Assembly: GCA_948144175.1 (NCBI GenBank)
Contig: CANXME010001298.1
Location: 519,614-583,613 of the forward strand
Direction: 5' to 3'
Origin: Closterium sp. NIES-65
Lineage: Eukaryota; Streptophyta; Zygnematophyceae; Desmidiales; Closteriaceae
Length of the DNA stretch: 64,000 nucleotides
Shown here: positions 23,129 through 50,656 of the stretch, one piece after another
Numbering within the stretch: position 1 is the first letter of the stretch
Layout: each line of letters begins with the position of its first letter
Notes under the pieces: model-generated
Seen by the model: only the letters and a program-made list of their open reading frames with translations
The model's database searches: none
What the model was told of the DNA's origin: nothing
Translations under genes and position numbers: made by a program

Positions 23129-26100
23129 ATGGCTACCCCTAGTGTCCTCGCTTTTGACGCTGAGGGTCGAGCCATTGACTTTGACGTCTGGGTATATGAC
23201 CTGCAGCTGTTTTTACAGTGAGATAGGGCAGACGGTCTCTCACTCTTTGACCTCACCTCTGGCGCCTCTCCTGCCCCTGCTGCTGATGCCGACGCCACTG
23301 TTCGCTCCCAGTGGGCCACGCGCGACGCTGCTGCACGTCTTGCTGTGCGTTGCCACCTCCCTACCTCCGAGCGTGCGCACTTTAGTCAGTACAAGAGTGC
23401 TCAGACCTTGTACGACGCTGTAGTTGCGCGCTACTCCTCCCCTGCCACTGCTGCACTGAGCCGTCTCATGCTACCGTACCTCTTCCCTGACCTTGCTGCC
23501 TTTCCCACAGTCGCTGACCTCATTACGCACCTCCGCACTAGTGACACTCGCTACCGCTCTGCGCTTCCTGCTGACTTCTGCGCCAAGAACCCCCCCCCCA
23601 TGTACATCACTCTCTACTATATAGTCACTCACCTCCCTGACTCCCTTCGCGTAGTCAGGGACCACTTCCTCTCAGTCTGTCCCACCACTCTCACTGTTGA
23701 CCTCCTCGAGAAGTCCCTCCTAGCGGCCGAGAAGAGCATAGTCACTGTAGGGGCCTCTCGTGGTGACCCGCGCACCCCCATCTTTGAGGGGTGTTCCCCC
23801 TCCCTCCTTCTGCCCTCTGTTGCCTCTGCTGCTGCGGCCGACCTCCTTGGTCTTGAGTCGGTCGGTGCGGCATCTGTTCCTAGCGGGAGACGCCGCTCTG
23901 GCAAGGGCAAGGGGGGCAGGGGCACTGGAGGGGCGAGCGGGGGCGGTGGAGGTGGAGGTGGAGGCGGCGGGGGGAGTGGGGGAGGCAGTGGGAGTGGTGG
24001 TGGGGGTGGAGGTGTCGGTGGCGGCAGTGGAGGCGGAGGCGGCGGCGGCGGTGGCGGTGGGAGCGGAGGTGGCGGAGGTGGCGGCGGTGGAGGAGGCGGC
24101 AGAGGCGGCGGTAGTAGCGGAGGCGGCGGAGGCGGCGGGGGTGGCGGTGGAGCTGGTCGCGGGTCTACGCAGAGGAGTGGCTCCGGTGGTGGTCCGCGCC
24201 AGCAGCAGCAGCGCGGTCGTGAGACCCTGTCCCCTCAGCAGCTCCGTGAGTGGTACACTGCACGCCAGCGGGGTGGGGGTTTTGGTCCGTGCACCTACGT
24301 CCTGCGCACTGGCGACCGTGCGAGTGAGCAGTGTGGGGGTGCGCACCCCACCCAGCGCTGCTTTGGCCGCCTGACGGACGCGTGGCGTCACTAGTTCCCG
24401 GAGGCCACAGAGATCCCTCGCTGGGGCGAGCTGTCTAGGGCGGGTGTTGGCATCTATGATCTTGATTTTGATGCTATTCTTTCTGCCATGTATGCTGTGT
24501 CTATTAGTGATGAGGGTGACTGTTACCGGTGTTTCCCGCCCGATCCGGGCATTGAGACTGCTGCTCTAGGTACTGGTGAGGCGGCTGCCCTAGGTGCTTG
24601 CGACGCTGCTGCTCAAGGTGCTAGTGCGTCTGCGTCCTCAGGTACTGGTGAGTCTGCGCTCTCAGGTACTACGTCGGCTTCGGCCTCCCTCACCTTCACC
24701 CTTGACTCTGGGGCTTCTCGCTCCTTCTTTCGGGACCGCACCACACTCACGCCGCTTAGTCGGCCGGTTGCGGTGTCTCTGGCTGACCCCTCTGGGGGTC
24801 CTGTCCTGTCTCACTTCTCCACAGTCCTCCCGTGTCCGGCGGCTCCCTCTGGCACCCTGTCTGGTCTCTACCTCCCCTCCTTCTCTACGAACCTGGTGAG
24901 TGGTGCTGACCTACAGGATGGGGGAGTACACCAGTTCACTCCTGCGCGTCAGCGGGTGACGCACTGCAGAGAGGCTAGCACAGGCCGACACCTGGCTACG
25001 TTTACTTGTCAGCCGGGGTCGAGCCTGTACACACTGACCACTGCGTCTCCTCCAGTTGTTGAGTCTGGTAGGGTCGCTGCGTCGGGTCTGGTGTTTGCTG
25101 CAGCGTCCAGGTCTGGTCCTGAGTCTGCCCCCTGTTCGTGTCGTCTCCTGTCTCACGAGACTCTCCTCTGGCACCACCGCCTTGGGCACCCCTCTCTGCT
25201 TCGGCTCAGAGGCATGGCCTCCCGTCTTCTTGTTTATGGTCTCCCTCGGTCCCTCCCTCCCCTTCCTTAGGGCCGTGGCCCTACCTGTGTCCCCTGTGTC
25301 GAGGGGCGCCAGCGGGCTGCCCCTCACTCCTCCCAGTTTCCTCCGACAGAGGCCCCGTTGCAGACGCTTCACATGGACGTGTGGGGCCCAGCCCGCGTCC
25401 GTGGACAGGGTCACGAGCGCTACTTCCTGCTCGTTGTTGATGACTACTCGCGTTACACCGCAGTCTTCCCCTTGCGCAGCAAGGGTGACGTCACTGAGGT
25501 GCTGATCCACTGGATCCACGCAGCTCGTCTCCAGCTCAGGCAGAGCTTTTGCTCGGACTTTCCTGTTCTGCGTCTTCACTCGGACAGAGGCGGAGAGTTT
25601 TCTTCTGGCCTTCTGAGAGCCTACTGTCGCGCACGAGGAATCCGTCAGACCTTCACGCTTCCGGACTCCCCACAGCAAAATGGGATTGCTGAGCGCCGCA
25701 TTGGCATGGTCATGGACGTCGCTCGTACGTCTATGATGCATGCGGCTGCTCCCCATTTTCTGTGGCCGTTTGCGGTGAGGTACGCGGCGCATCAGATCAA
25801 CCTACACCCTAGGGTCTCCACGTCGGAGACCTCCCCAGCCTTGCTGTGGACGGGGAAGGTTGGCGATGCGTCGGCGTTCCGGGTCTGGGGATCTCGGGCG
25901 TTTGTCCGCGACTTGTCTGCGGACAAGCTGTCCCCTCGTGCTGCTTCTTGCGTCTTCCTAGGGTTCCCCCCTGACGCGCCTCGGTGGCAGTTCTACCACC
26001 CCACCTCTCGCCGTGTTCTGTCCTCCCAGGACGTCACGTTTGACGAGTCGGTCCCCTACTACCGCCTCTTCCCCTACCGCACTCCATCCCTCCCCCCGCC

Positions 26101-29071
26101 GCCGCTCTTCCTTGTACCAGGTCCCCCTCCGGTAGACCCCCTCCCCCCTCAGGGTCCGTCCCCTTCAGGTGTGTCCCAGGTAGACGCAGTCGAGCCTGTC
26201 GAGGTCACTGGTGACTCTAGTGCTGCTGAGGGTGCTGAGCATGGGGGTGCTGACTCTGGGGGTACTAAGCCTGGGGGTGCTGAGCCTGGGGGTGCTGCGA
26301 CTGGGGGTGCTGAGCCTGGGGGTGCTGAGCCTGGGGGTGCTGCGACTGGGGGTGCTGAGCCTGGGAGTGCTGAGCCTGGGGGTGCTGAGCCTGGGGGTGC
26401 TGAGTCTGAGGGTGCTGAGCCTGGGGGTGCTGAGCTTGGAGGTGCTCCGCCTGGAGGTTCTCCGGGTGCTTCGTCTCTGCGGGAGCCACTCTCTCCACGG
26501 GAGCTGCGCGAGTGGTTTGCCCGGCGCTGGAGGCGTGCTGCTGGTTCTGGAGGTTCTTCGGCTACTAAGGGTGCTGCTGTCGCGGGTCCCGGAGGTGCTC
26601 GTACTGGGAGTACTGGAGCTGTCGCGCCTGCGGGTTTGACTGGAGCTGGTGCTGCTAAGGGTGTTGGAGCTGAGACTACTGCTGGCGGTCCTGCTGCGGG
26701 TACTCCTGGTACTGCTGGAGGTTCTGGCGCTGCTGGAGGTGCAGCTGGAGTGGGTGCTCCTGCTGGGGGTCCTGGTGCTGTACCTGCTGTGTCTGGCGTC
26801 GCCGCGCGGCCTCGACCGTACTTCGTTCCACTCCTACAGCAGGTTCTTGGTCTTCCGCCTTCTACTGGTCCTCCTCCTTCTTTAGAGTGTCCACAGCCAG
26901 TCCCGTCACAGTTACAGTTGCAGCCTACCTCCCCTTTGCCTGCTCCTTCTCCCTACACTGGTCCTACTGGAGGTCATACTGAGCGTCGTGAGCCTGCGTC
27001 TCGCCCTGCGTCGCCTGTTCGTGCTGCTCGCGCTAGTGGTCGTGGTTCGCGTCAGCGTCCTCCTCCTGTCCCTGGCACGCACAGGATGTCTCTGCGTCCG
27101 TCCACTGCTCCTCTGCGTGCCCCTTAGCCTTCTCCTCCTGAGTCCTCTCTTTCTGCTTTTGCCGACCCTGAGTCGGACTCTCTTCGTGCTGCCAGTCCTA
27201 CTGTCACGCGTCTCCTGGCTACTGTCGTCACTGACCCTTCTTTCGAGTCCACGGTTGCGTCTGCCCTAGTTGCTGAGCTCGTCGACTTTGCTGCTCGCTG
27301 TCGCCTAGACTACACTGCTAGTCTTGTCGCTGAGTCTAAGTCTGTCTGTCCTCCGTCCGTCGGGGGTGAGTGTGCCCTTGGCACGGACGTCCTTGAGGAC
27401 AGGCAGGAGGAGTTCCAGTGCTTGGCCGCTGCTTCACCTCATCTCTTGTCCGTACTGCTTACCCCTGAGGGAGACCCGGATGCACTTGACATCCCGACTC
27501 CGCGCTCTTACGCGGAGGCGATAGAGGGTCCCTACTCTTCTCAGTGGCAGGCAGCTATGGATGCAGAGATGGCTTCCTGGAAGTCCACAGGCACCTACGT
27601 TGACGCTGTCCCCCCTCCTGGGGCGAACATCGTCAGTGGCATGTGGATCTTCAGGGTGAAGCGGCCGCTGGGTTCTCCGCCTGTCTTCAAGGCGCGTTAC
27701 GTGGCTCGTGGCTTCAGTCAGCGGCAGGGAGTTGACTATTTTCAGACCTTCTCTCCCACCCCGAAGATGACCACTCTTCGGGTACTGCTGCACGTTGCTG
27801 CTCACCGTGACTACGAGCTGCACTCTCTCGACTTCAGCACAACTTTCTTGCAGGGCAGCCTGCACGAGGAGATCTGGCTGCGTCGCCCACCTGGCTTCAC
27901 TGGGTCTTTCCCTCCTGGTACCTAGTGGAGTCTCCGGCGTCCAGTCTACGGTCTTCGCCAGGCGCCACGTGAGTGGCACGACACACTGCGGACTACGCTT
28001 GCGGCTCTTGGGTTTGCTCCTTCTACTGCCGACCTGTCGCTGTTTCTGCGCACCGACACTTCTCTGCCGCCGTTCTACATCCTCGTGTACGTCGACGACT
28101 TGGTCTTTGCCACAGCTGACACTGCTGGACTCGCCTACGTGAAGTCCGAGCTGCAGAAGAGACACACGTGCACAGACCTGGGTGAACTGCGCAGCTACCT
28201 TGGCTTGCAGATCACCCGGGACAGAGCACGCCGCACCATTACCCTGACTCAGTCACACATGGTGCAGCAGGTCCTTCAGCGCTTCGGCTTCACGTACTCC
28301 TCGCCTCAGGCCACTCCTCTGCCTACTCGCCACTCGCTCTCAGCTCTGCCTTCGGATGAGTCCGTAGAGTCGAGTGGCCCGTATCCAGAGCTTGTTGGCT
28401 GCCTCATGTACCTGATGACCTGCACACGACCTGACCTTGCATACCCTCTTAGCATTCTCGCACGCTATGTTGCTCCTGGGAGACACCGACCAGAGCACAT
28501 GGCTGCAGCGAAGAGGGTGTTGCGCTACTTGTGCAGTACGTCGGGCATGGGGCTAGTGCTTGGAGGGTGGAGTCCAGTGGTCCTCACTGGGCATGCGGAC
28601 GCTTCTTGGGCTGACGACCAGGCTACGCAGCGGTCGTCACAGGGTTACACCTTCAGCCTTGGTTCCGGCTCTGTTTCGTGGCGGGCTACTCGCTCGTCTT
28701 CTGTTCTCGGCTCCAGTTGTGAGGCTGAGATCTACGCTGGGGCCATGGCTGCACAGGAGCTTCGCTGGCTCACCTACCTACTGACCGACCTTGGAGAGTC
28801 GCCTCGTTCTCCTCCAGTCCTGTACGTAGACAACAAGGCCATGCTGGCCTTGTGTCGAGAGCAGAGACTGGAGCACAGAACGAAGCACATTGCTCTTCGC
28901 TACTTCCTTGCTCGTGAGCTACAGCAGCGTGGTTAGTTGCGGCTTGCGTACGTGGCCTCTGAGGCCAACACTGCTGATGTCTTCACCAAGGCACTTGCGC
29001 CTTGTGATCATCAGCGCTTCTGCATGCAGCTGGGTCTTGTGCCTGTCTTGCCTCACTTGCTCACCTCTTGA
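23129..29071 (+). pseudogene. B3 gag-pol, one frame with six stops
   Basis: From ATG 23129 to TGA 29069-29071 the frame is 5,943 bp (1,981 codons) with no frameshift. In-frame stops: TGA 23219-23221; TAG 24392-24394, 25268-25270, 27125-27127, 27923-27925 and 28934-28936. Order: gag, poly-Gly tract (23935-24155), CX13CX3HX4C motif (about 24290-24362), protease DSGAS (24706), pre-integrase HHRLGH, integrase (HMDVWGP 25371, HSDRGGEF, NGIAER), Gly/Pro linker, reverse transcriptase (YVDDLVFATAD at 28088), RNase H (DASWADDQ; YVDNKAM), and tail ADVFTKALAP. The length exceeds usual copia (about 1,300-1,500 residues) because of the linkers. Either dead or dependent on readthrough. Confidence 0.9.
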
Positions 29072-29270
29072 CCTTGCTTGTACTGTTGCATATATATACA
29101 CCTGCTCTTGCTTGTCTAGTCCTTTATATACATGTACTCCTGCATGTGAACTGGCCTTGTGGCCTTGAACTTGTGCTCTGAATGTGTGGTGACTTTGTGA
29201 TCCACCCTGAGCTTGCTTTGCTTTGTTTTGCTTGACTGGTCTTGTGACTCCTTGTTCTCCCCCACTTTGC

Positions 29271-29281
29271 CTATGGGGGTG
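29271..29281 (+). other. B3 polypurine tract
   Basis: CTATGGGGGTG directly before the 3' LTR, the expected plus-strand primer. Confidence 0.8.
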
Positions 29282-29408
29282 TGTCAGAACATATAGCTTG
29301 TGCTTATTGTGTAGGCTATAGTGGGGTAGCCCATAATGGGTACAACCCAATTAGGGTTAGTACTTGTACTCAGTTCATTCATAGTTCATTCATTCTCGTT
29401 TCTTCTCA
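29282..29408 (+). repeat. B3 3' LTR (127 bp)
   Basis: Same sequence as the 5' LTR apart from one base; followed by ATCTG, the right target duplication. Confidence 0.95.
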
Positions 29409-29565
29409 ATCTGGTACGGAACGATGTCTTGTGGATCGAGTTGTCCGCCATCTTGATCTGCCAGTATCCTGGAAGTTGGTCTAGTAGGTCGTCTATGCGC
29501 GGTATGGGGTATTTGTTTTTTAGTGTCTGTTTGTTCAAAGCGAGGCAATCACACATCAAATTCTG
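29409..29565 (-). pseudogene. G1 reverse transcriptase, upstream fragment
   Basis: The minus strand encodes LALNKQTLKN, PIPRIDDLLDQL, GYWQIKM and HKTSFRTR, which join to YGSYEYLVMPFG at 22111. Upstream of LNKQ the match fades within about 30 bp, so G1 is 5'-truncated here. Confidence 0.85.
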
Positions 29566-29968
29566 TACGTTTTTCCGATCCGTTCAGATTGAAACGAAGG
29601 AAAAAGGACCCGCCCTCATAACCCGCAGATCCGTGCCGATCACTTGGTTACGAGTCAAACTGTTGTCGCCACACCGCCATCGTTCGCGAATAAGCTCACC
29701 CATCAGTCCCTCGCGTCACACACCATCCTTGCATTTTCGAGTCGAGCCCTCTCTCGACCCAAGTTCCTCGCTAGTTTCCTCTTCTCATTTGACTCGCCGG
29801 CCTGTTGAGCTAGTTTGGTGGGGTCAGGTGGGGTAGGTAAAGCAGGCCGTGCCGTCCGTCTATCCAGTGCTTGCTTCAACAAGCGGTATTTGGAGAAAAG
29901 GGAGGCAACGGACTTCAGAACTCCGTGCTTGTCGAACTTGACGCTCGCGCGTCCTAATTTAGGCCGTA
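29566..29968. other. Region upstream of GLG1-like gene
   Basis: About 400 bp without a recognisable gene or repeat; probably promoter and 5' UTR of the GLG1-like gene. No TATA box could be assigned with confidence. Confidence 0.4.
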
Positions 29969-46392
<16,424 letters not shown>

Positions 46393-47706
46393 GTAGTGCC
46401 CGGTTACGAACACCAAATACGGTACTAGATGATGTGTAAGGCGAGAGTTTTGTGCTCTTAAACTCGTCCTAGGTTGCCCTTACTGTAACTTATTTGTATG
46501 GCACACAGACAAGAAAGCATGGGATGATGCTGTAACCATGGATTTTTATTACCACCGACGGTTTCTTATAGTCAGCTGAAACAATCGTTCTGACGTCCCT
46601 ATCTGCATGATTCCCCAAGGTGTCCCCCTTGAAACGAATCTAGGGTTCCCCGCACATCCCGCTCACTTGGCCGGAGCACAAACGCATAGCGATGGGTTGG
46701 AGCTACACCCAGTTCAACCACCAGTGGCGGCAAGGTGACAAGAAGGATGTCCTAATAGCGCCGTGGCGCCTCTCCTCTGCAGACGAGAATTCTCCCCACT
46801 CCCCCACTGCGTTTCCTCTCTCTGCCTATCTCAGAAGTTCGTCTGAGTGCGGCTCAATGAGATTTTCTTCGTTGTACCACGGTCAATGTAATGTCTGCGC
46901 TGGTTGGGTAGGGTACTCAGCAAATATGAACATGTGGGACACGTCCGTGCAGCTGCTTTGATCTCGTCCGAATATACGGTTTCCGTATGCGCCCCTTTCC
47001 ACCAATCAGTTCCATTCCTTTTCCAGGGGCTCTGAATATCAGGGCGTTCTACTCTGTTTAACCTGTGCTTTTAACTAGTTTTCACCACCGCTCTAAACAA
47101 AAAGCTTCCCCTAAATACCTTGACAACTTAATTGCAAATCTTGCCCTCCTTTCCCTCCCGCGCAGCCAGCTTCCTGTCTAGTTCTACAACGTTTGTTTTA
47201 AACGCCGACTGGGCTTGTGCTGGTAGGGTCACGGAAACAGTGCCAGCTATATTTGACACTGCTAGTTTCGACATGGGGAGAAAAAACCTGCAATTTCTTG
47301 GCTATGCTGCGCGTGGCACACTGCAGGTAGGGTGAACTTATTCACAACTCGGATCCGTCAGGTTCCTTCAAAACGAATCGAGAGCCCTTCCGAATGACGC
47401 GCGCCTTGGGGTTGGTGGGAACGCGTTACTCCTGGCATGGGGGTGAATTTTCCTCAACTTCACATGGCAGGGAGGAGTGACACCAACATTCGTTTCAATT
47501 CACCAGTGTTTTGCTCGGTGCAGTACAATCCAAAGCGGTATTACAGAGTGTGCGCAGTTTATTGTGTGGAAACACACTGAACCACGGTGAAGGACGAGTG
47601 GAGGGCATTCACGACATTTCTGTAGAGGCGCTGGATGTGGGTTTCACGGATGCATCTGTTTGTGTGTAGCTGATGAGCCAAGTAGAACCACAGAATATGA
47701 AAAAAC
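46393..47706. other. Intergenic DNA between GLG1-like gene and copia A2
   Basis: 1.3 kb with the GLG1 3' UTR at its left. The longest plus frame (46692-46961, 89 codons) has no recognisable domain and no splice context. Nothing else supported. Confidence 0.5.
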
Positions 47707-48221
47707 TGAAGGAATTAATTATAGAGCGTAGCAATAACGAGAGGGTTTCTGCTATGGGAATGATGTTGCGCCAGCAACTTGGTAGAGTTTCGGTAGCGTT
47801 TACCTCTAAGGACTTGGTGAGAATTGAAGTAGCATTTGGAATTCACTAGGAAAATAGAAAATATATATCAAACACACAAGCAACACAAACATATATAGGC
47901 AGGCGAGGGTTTCACAAGAGGTTGCGTGGGCGCTGCGAGTAACCCAACCCCACGAAAGTGGTGTGTGGGTGAGCGAACGCGCCTCGCCAATTTCTCAACC
48001 CAACTCAGCATCGACTTCTCGCTTCCGTGCACACCACTCCACCAACCTAGCAAAGAGTGGTGCGACTCTCAAGGAAGCACCAACAACTCCCACGGACTCT
48101 CACTTCTTCATGCGACCTCCATCGAACTCATTCGTCGGTGCCGAGTAGACTCAGTCGCTAGGCGTCGACCTGCCAAGTCAAAGGTCATCGAGGGCCCTTG
48201 CTGTTGTAGGGCCCTCTAACA
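47707..48221 (-). repeat. A2 3' LTR (515 bp)
   Basis: Plus-strand TGAAGGAATTAATT to CCCTCTAACA. The internal polypurine tract (sense GGCAGGGGAG, 48222-48231) touches it. Confidence 0.96.
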
Positions 48222-48385
48222 CTCCCCTGCCATACTACAGCAAGGCCCTTTATAACCACAGGGCATGCATACACACGTACACGCCAAAACAAAGGGAAAC
48301 ACACACAAACGAAGCACTCTCAAAGTGCAAACACGCACCGCACCAGCCATGGATAGGCCATGGCACCATCTACATCATGGAGTGT

Positions 48386-50656
48386 TTAGGTCTCACCCCC
48401 CTCACTCGAAAGCCTCACCTGCCCCACAGCCTTGAAGCAACGACTGAAGGCGGGGAAATGCAATGCCTTCGTGAGGTAGTCAGCAGGCTGCTCGCTCGTA
48501 GGGATGTACTGCAACTGCAGCTTCCTGCGCTTGACCATGTGCTGCAGCCACATGTGGCGACGCTCCATGTGCTTGAGGCTCCCCTTGAGCCCCATGCCAC
48601 CTGCCACTGAAATGGCGGAGGAGTTGTCCACAAAGAGAGTAGTGGGCTCCTCACTCCTCAGCAGTTGAAACTCTGCCAGCAGGAAGCGCAGCCTGCGCGC
48701 CTCCTTCCCGGCCTCCACAGCAGCAACATACTCAGACTCAGTGGAGGAGAGGGTGGCGCAACGAATCCTCTGGCTCGCCCATGAGACAGCAGCACCCCCA
48801 AGCACGAAGACATAGCCACCTGTGCTGGTCCTGTTCTGCTTGTCCCCTGCATCATCAGCATCGGCGTAGCCCACCAGCTCCAAGGACTCCGGCCCACCTC
48901 CAAACTCCAGCGCCACATCCCTGCTCCCCACCAGGTACGTCAAGCACCGGTCCAACTCCTTCCAGTGCTGATCACTCCGCACAGTCTGGCCCGACCCCAG
49001 CTTGCTGCAGGCGAACGAGATGTCGGGACGGGTGGTACAGGCCGCGAACTGCAAGGATCCCACCTTCTGCCTGTACTCCTCCTCCTGGCGAGACTGCCAT
49101 CCCACATCCTCGAAGGTCTGCACACTGAAAGGGTCAGAGGAAAGAGGGGTGCGAGGCACTCGCAGCGGCTGCTCCCCGTCAAAGAAGCGCCTATGAACCT
49201 TGTCCACATAGGCCCTCTGGTGCAGCCATAGCCTCCTCGTAGGCCTGTCCCGAATCAGCTGCAACCCCAGATACTTCTCCACAGGGCTAATCTCCCGCAG
49301 CTGAAACGCACTCTGCAGCAGCTCACGCAGCTCCCCAAGCATGCTCTGACTGCGGCTGGCAGCAAGCAGGTCATCCACATACACCAGCAGCCAGCACATC
49401 TCCCCCTCAGCATCAGTTTTGAAGTACAGAGCCTCATCCACCTTGCTCTTCTTCCATCCAGCCCCAAGCAGCACCCCATCCAAGGCCTCATACCATAGCA
49501 TCGGGCTCTGCTTGAGCCCATACAGACTTTTCACCAACTTATAGACACAAGGAGTCCCATCCTCGTAATAGCTCGGCTGCTCCATGTAAAGGTCTCGGTC
49601 CAGCACGCCATGGAGGAACGCATTCTTTACATCAAGCTGCATCAGGTCCAAATCAAGTGCAGCTGCAATCGCCAGAAGCACACGCGCCGTCACATAGCTT
49701 CCCACAGGGGCGTACGTCTCCTCATAGTCCACCCCTGCCACCTGCGTGAACCCCTTCACCACCAGCCTCGCCTTCTCACGCTCCACTATCCCATCAGGTC
49801 GGAACTTGGTGTTCAAAATCCAGCGGTTCTTCATCACATTCACCCCTGGCAGACGCGGAACCAACTCCCACGTCCCCTGCTCAATCAAGCTCCGCATCTC
49901 TTCATCCATCGCCTCCTTCACCTTGTCGCCCTTCCAGCAGCCCAAGGCCTCCTTCACTGTCATTTTCGCTATGTCCCACTGCCTCTCAGGATCAGCTGCA
50001 ACGTCCGGGTCCAGGTCAGTCCACTCCTCGTCCTCCTCCTCGTCATCCAAGCCCGCTGGCTCAACCACTACAGCCCAAGCGTATCGAACAGGCGGGACAC
50101 CACGAGTGATGCGAGTGGAGCGACGCACTGGTGCAGTGGTCGTCCTAGAAACCAACACACGACCACCATCTCTAATTCCCCAAATCTCTTGCTCCCCTGT
50201 CTGCGGCTCCCCTGTCTGCTGCTCCCCGAGCTGCTGGTCCACCATCTGCTGCTCCTCAATCCGCTCCTCCCCTATCTGTTGCTCCCCACTCTGCTGCTTC
50301 CCTGTCTGCTGCTCCCCAATCTGCTGCTCCCCTGTCGGCTGTACTCCATCCATACTGCTCTCGTCCTGCAGCTGCTCAGTCTCAAGGCGCTGCCCGTCGG
50401 TGATCTCCACAGACGGTGGCACCTCCATCCCCCCCTCACCAACGGGCTGCGCCGTGGAAGACGAAGAGGAGGGCGGAGCAGGTGCAGGAGGGATGGAGGG
50501 TGTAAGGGGAGATGGAATAACAGGAGGAGGAGGGGAAGGCAAGGGGGGTGAGGAGGAAGAAGGCGGGACAGGGGGAATCACACGAGGGTAGACGGAAGGC
50601 GGAGGTGGGGTGGGGACCGAGGTAGGGACATAGGGCATAGCAGGAGGTGCGACCAC
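48386..50656 (-). CDS. A2 ORF3: reverse transcriptase-RNase H
   Basis: Third open frame, 756 codons from a GTG; the frame actually opens at a TGA near 50712. A Gln/Glu-rich hinge with repeated GEQQ motifs (50390-50170) precedes the copia reverse transcriptase (ARLVVKGFTQ, DVKNAFLHG, catalytic YVDDLLAAS) and RNase H (GYADADDAG, TLSSTESEYVA, ADYLTKALHF). It ends in TAA at 48386-48388. It overlaps ORF2 in the -1 frame, so expression needs a frameshift or reflects a 1-base indel in the Glu-rich GAGGAG run. Confidence 0.9.
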   Translation of the reverse strand: MVAPPAMPYVPTSVPTPPPPSVYPRVIPPVPPSSSSPPLPSPPPPVIPSPLTPSIPPAPAPPSSSSSTAQPVGEGGMEVPPSVEITDGQRLETEQLQDESSMDGVQPTGEQQIGEQQTGKQQSGEQQIGEERIEEQQMVDQQLGEQQTGEPQTGEQEIWGIRDGGRVLVSRTTTAPVRRSTRITRGVPPVRYAWAVVVEPAGLDDEEEDEEWTDLDPDVAADPERQWDIAKMTVKEALGCWKGDKVKEAMDEEMRSLIEQGTWELVPRLPGVNVMKNRWILNTKFRPDGIVEREKARLVVKGFTQVAGVDYEETYAPVGSYVTARVLLAIAAALDLDLMQLDVKNAFLHGVLDRDLYMEQPSYYEDGTPCVYKLVKSLYGLKQSPMLWYEALDGVLLGAGWKKSKVDEALYFKTDAEGEMCWLLVYVDDLLAASRSQSMLGELRELLQSAFQLREISPVEKYLGLQLIRDRPTRRLWLHQRAYVDKVHRRFFDGEQPLRVPRTPLSSDPFSVQTFEDVGWQSRQEEEYRQKVGSLQFAACTTRPDISFACSKLGSGQTVRSDQHWKELDRCLTYLVGSRDVALEFGGGPESLELVGYADADDAGDKQNRTSTGGYVFVLGGAAVSWASQRIRCATLSSTESEYVAAVEAGKEARRLRFLLAEFQLLRSEEPTTLFVDNSSAISVAGGMGLKGSLKHMERRHMWLQHMVKRRKLQLQYIPTSEQPADYLTKALHFPAFSRCFKAVGQVRLSSEGGET

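Larger units (their letters stand above)
22112..29408 (+). mobile_element. Ty1/copia element B3, complete (7,297 bp)
   Basis: Two 127-bp LTRs that differ at one base, 5-bp target duplication ATCTG at 22107-22111 and 29409-29413, initiator-Met-like primer site, polypurine tract, and one long gag-pol frame. It is inserted inside the reverse transcriptase of G1. Structurally intact and recent by LTR identity, yet its reading frame contains six stop codons. Confidence 0.95.

Noticed and set aside
23129-29071. Reassignment of TAG to Gln in this organism
   Set aside because: The GLG1 frame uses CAG for Gln throughout and ends in TAG, and one B3 stop replaces a Leu codon. Nonstandard decoding is not supported.
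46692-46961. 89-codon plus-strand frame
   Set aside because: No domain, no homologous pattern in the window, no splice context; length is expected by chance.
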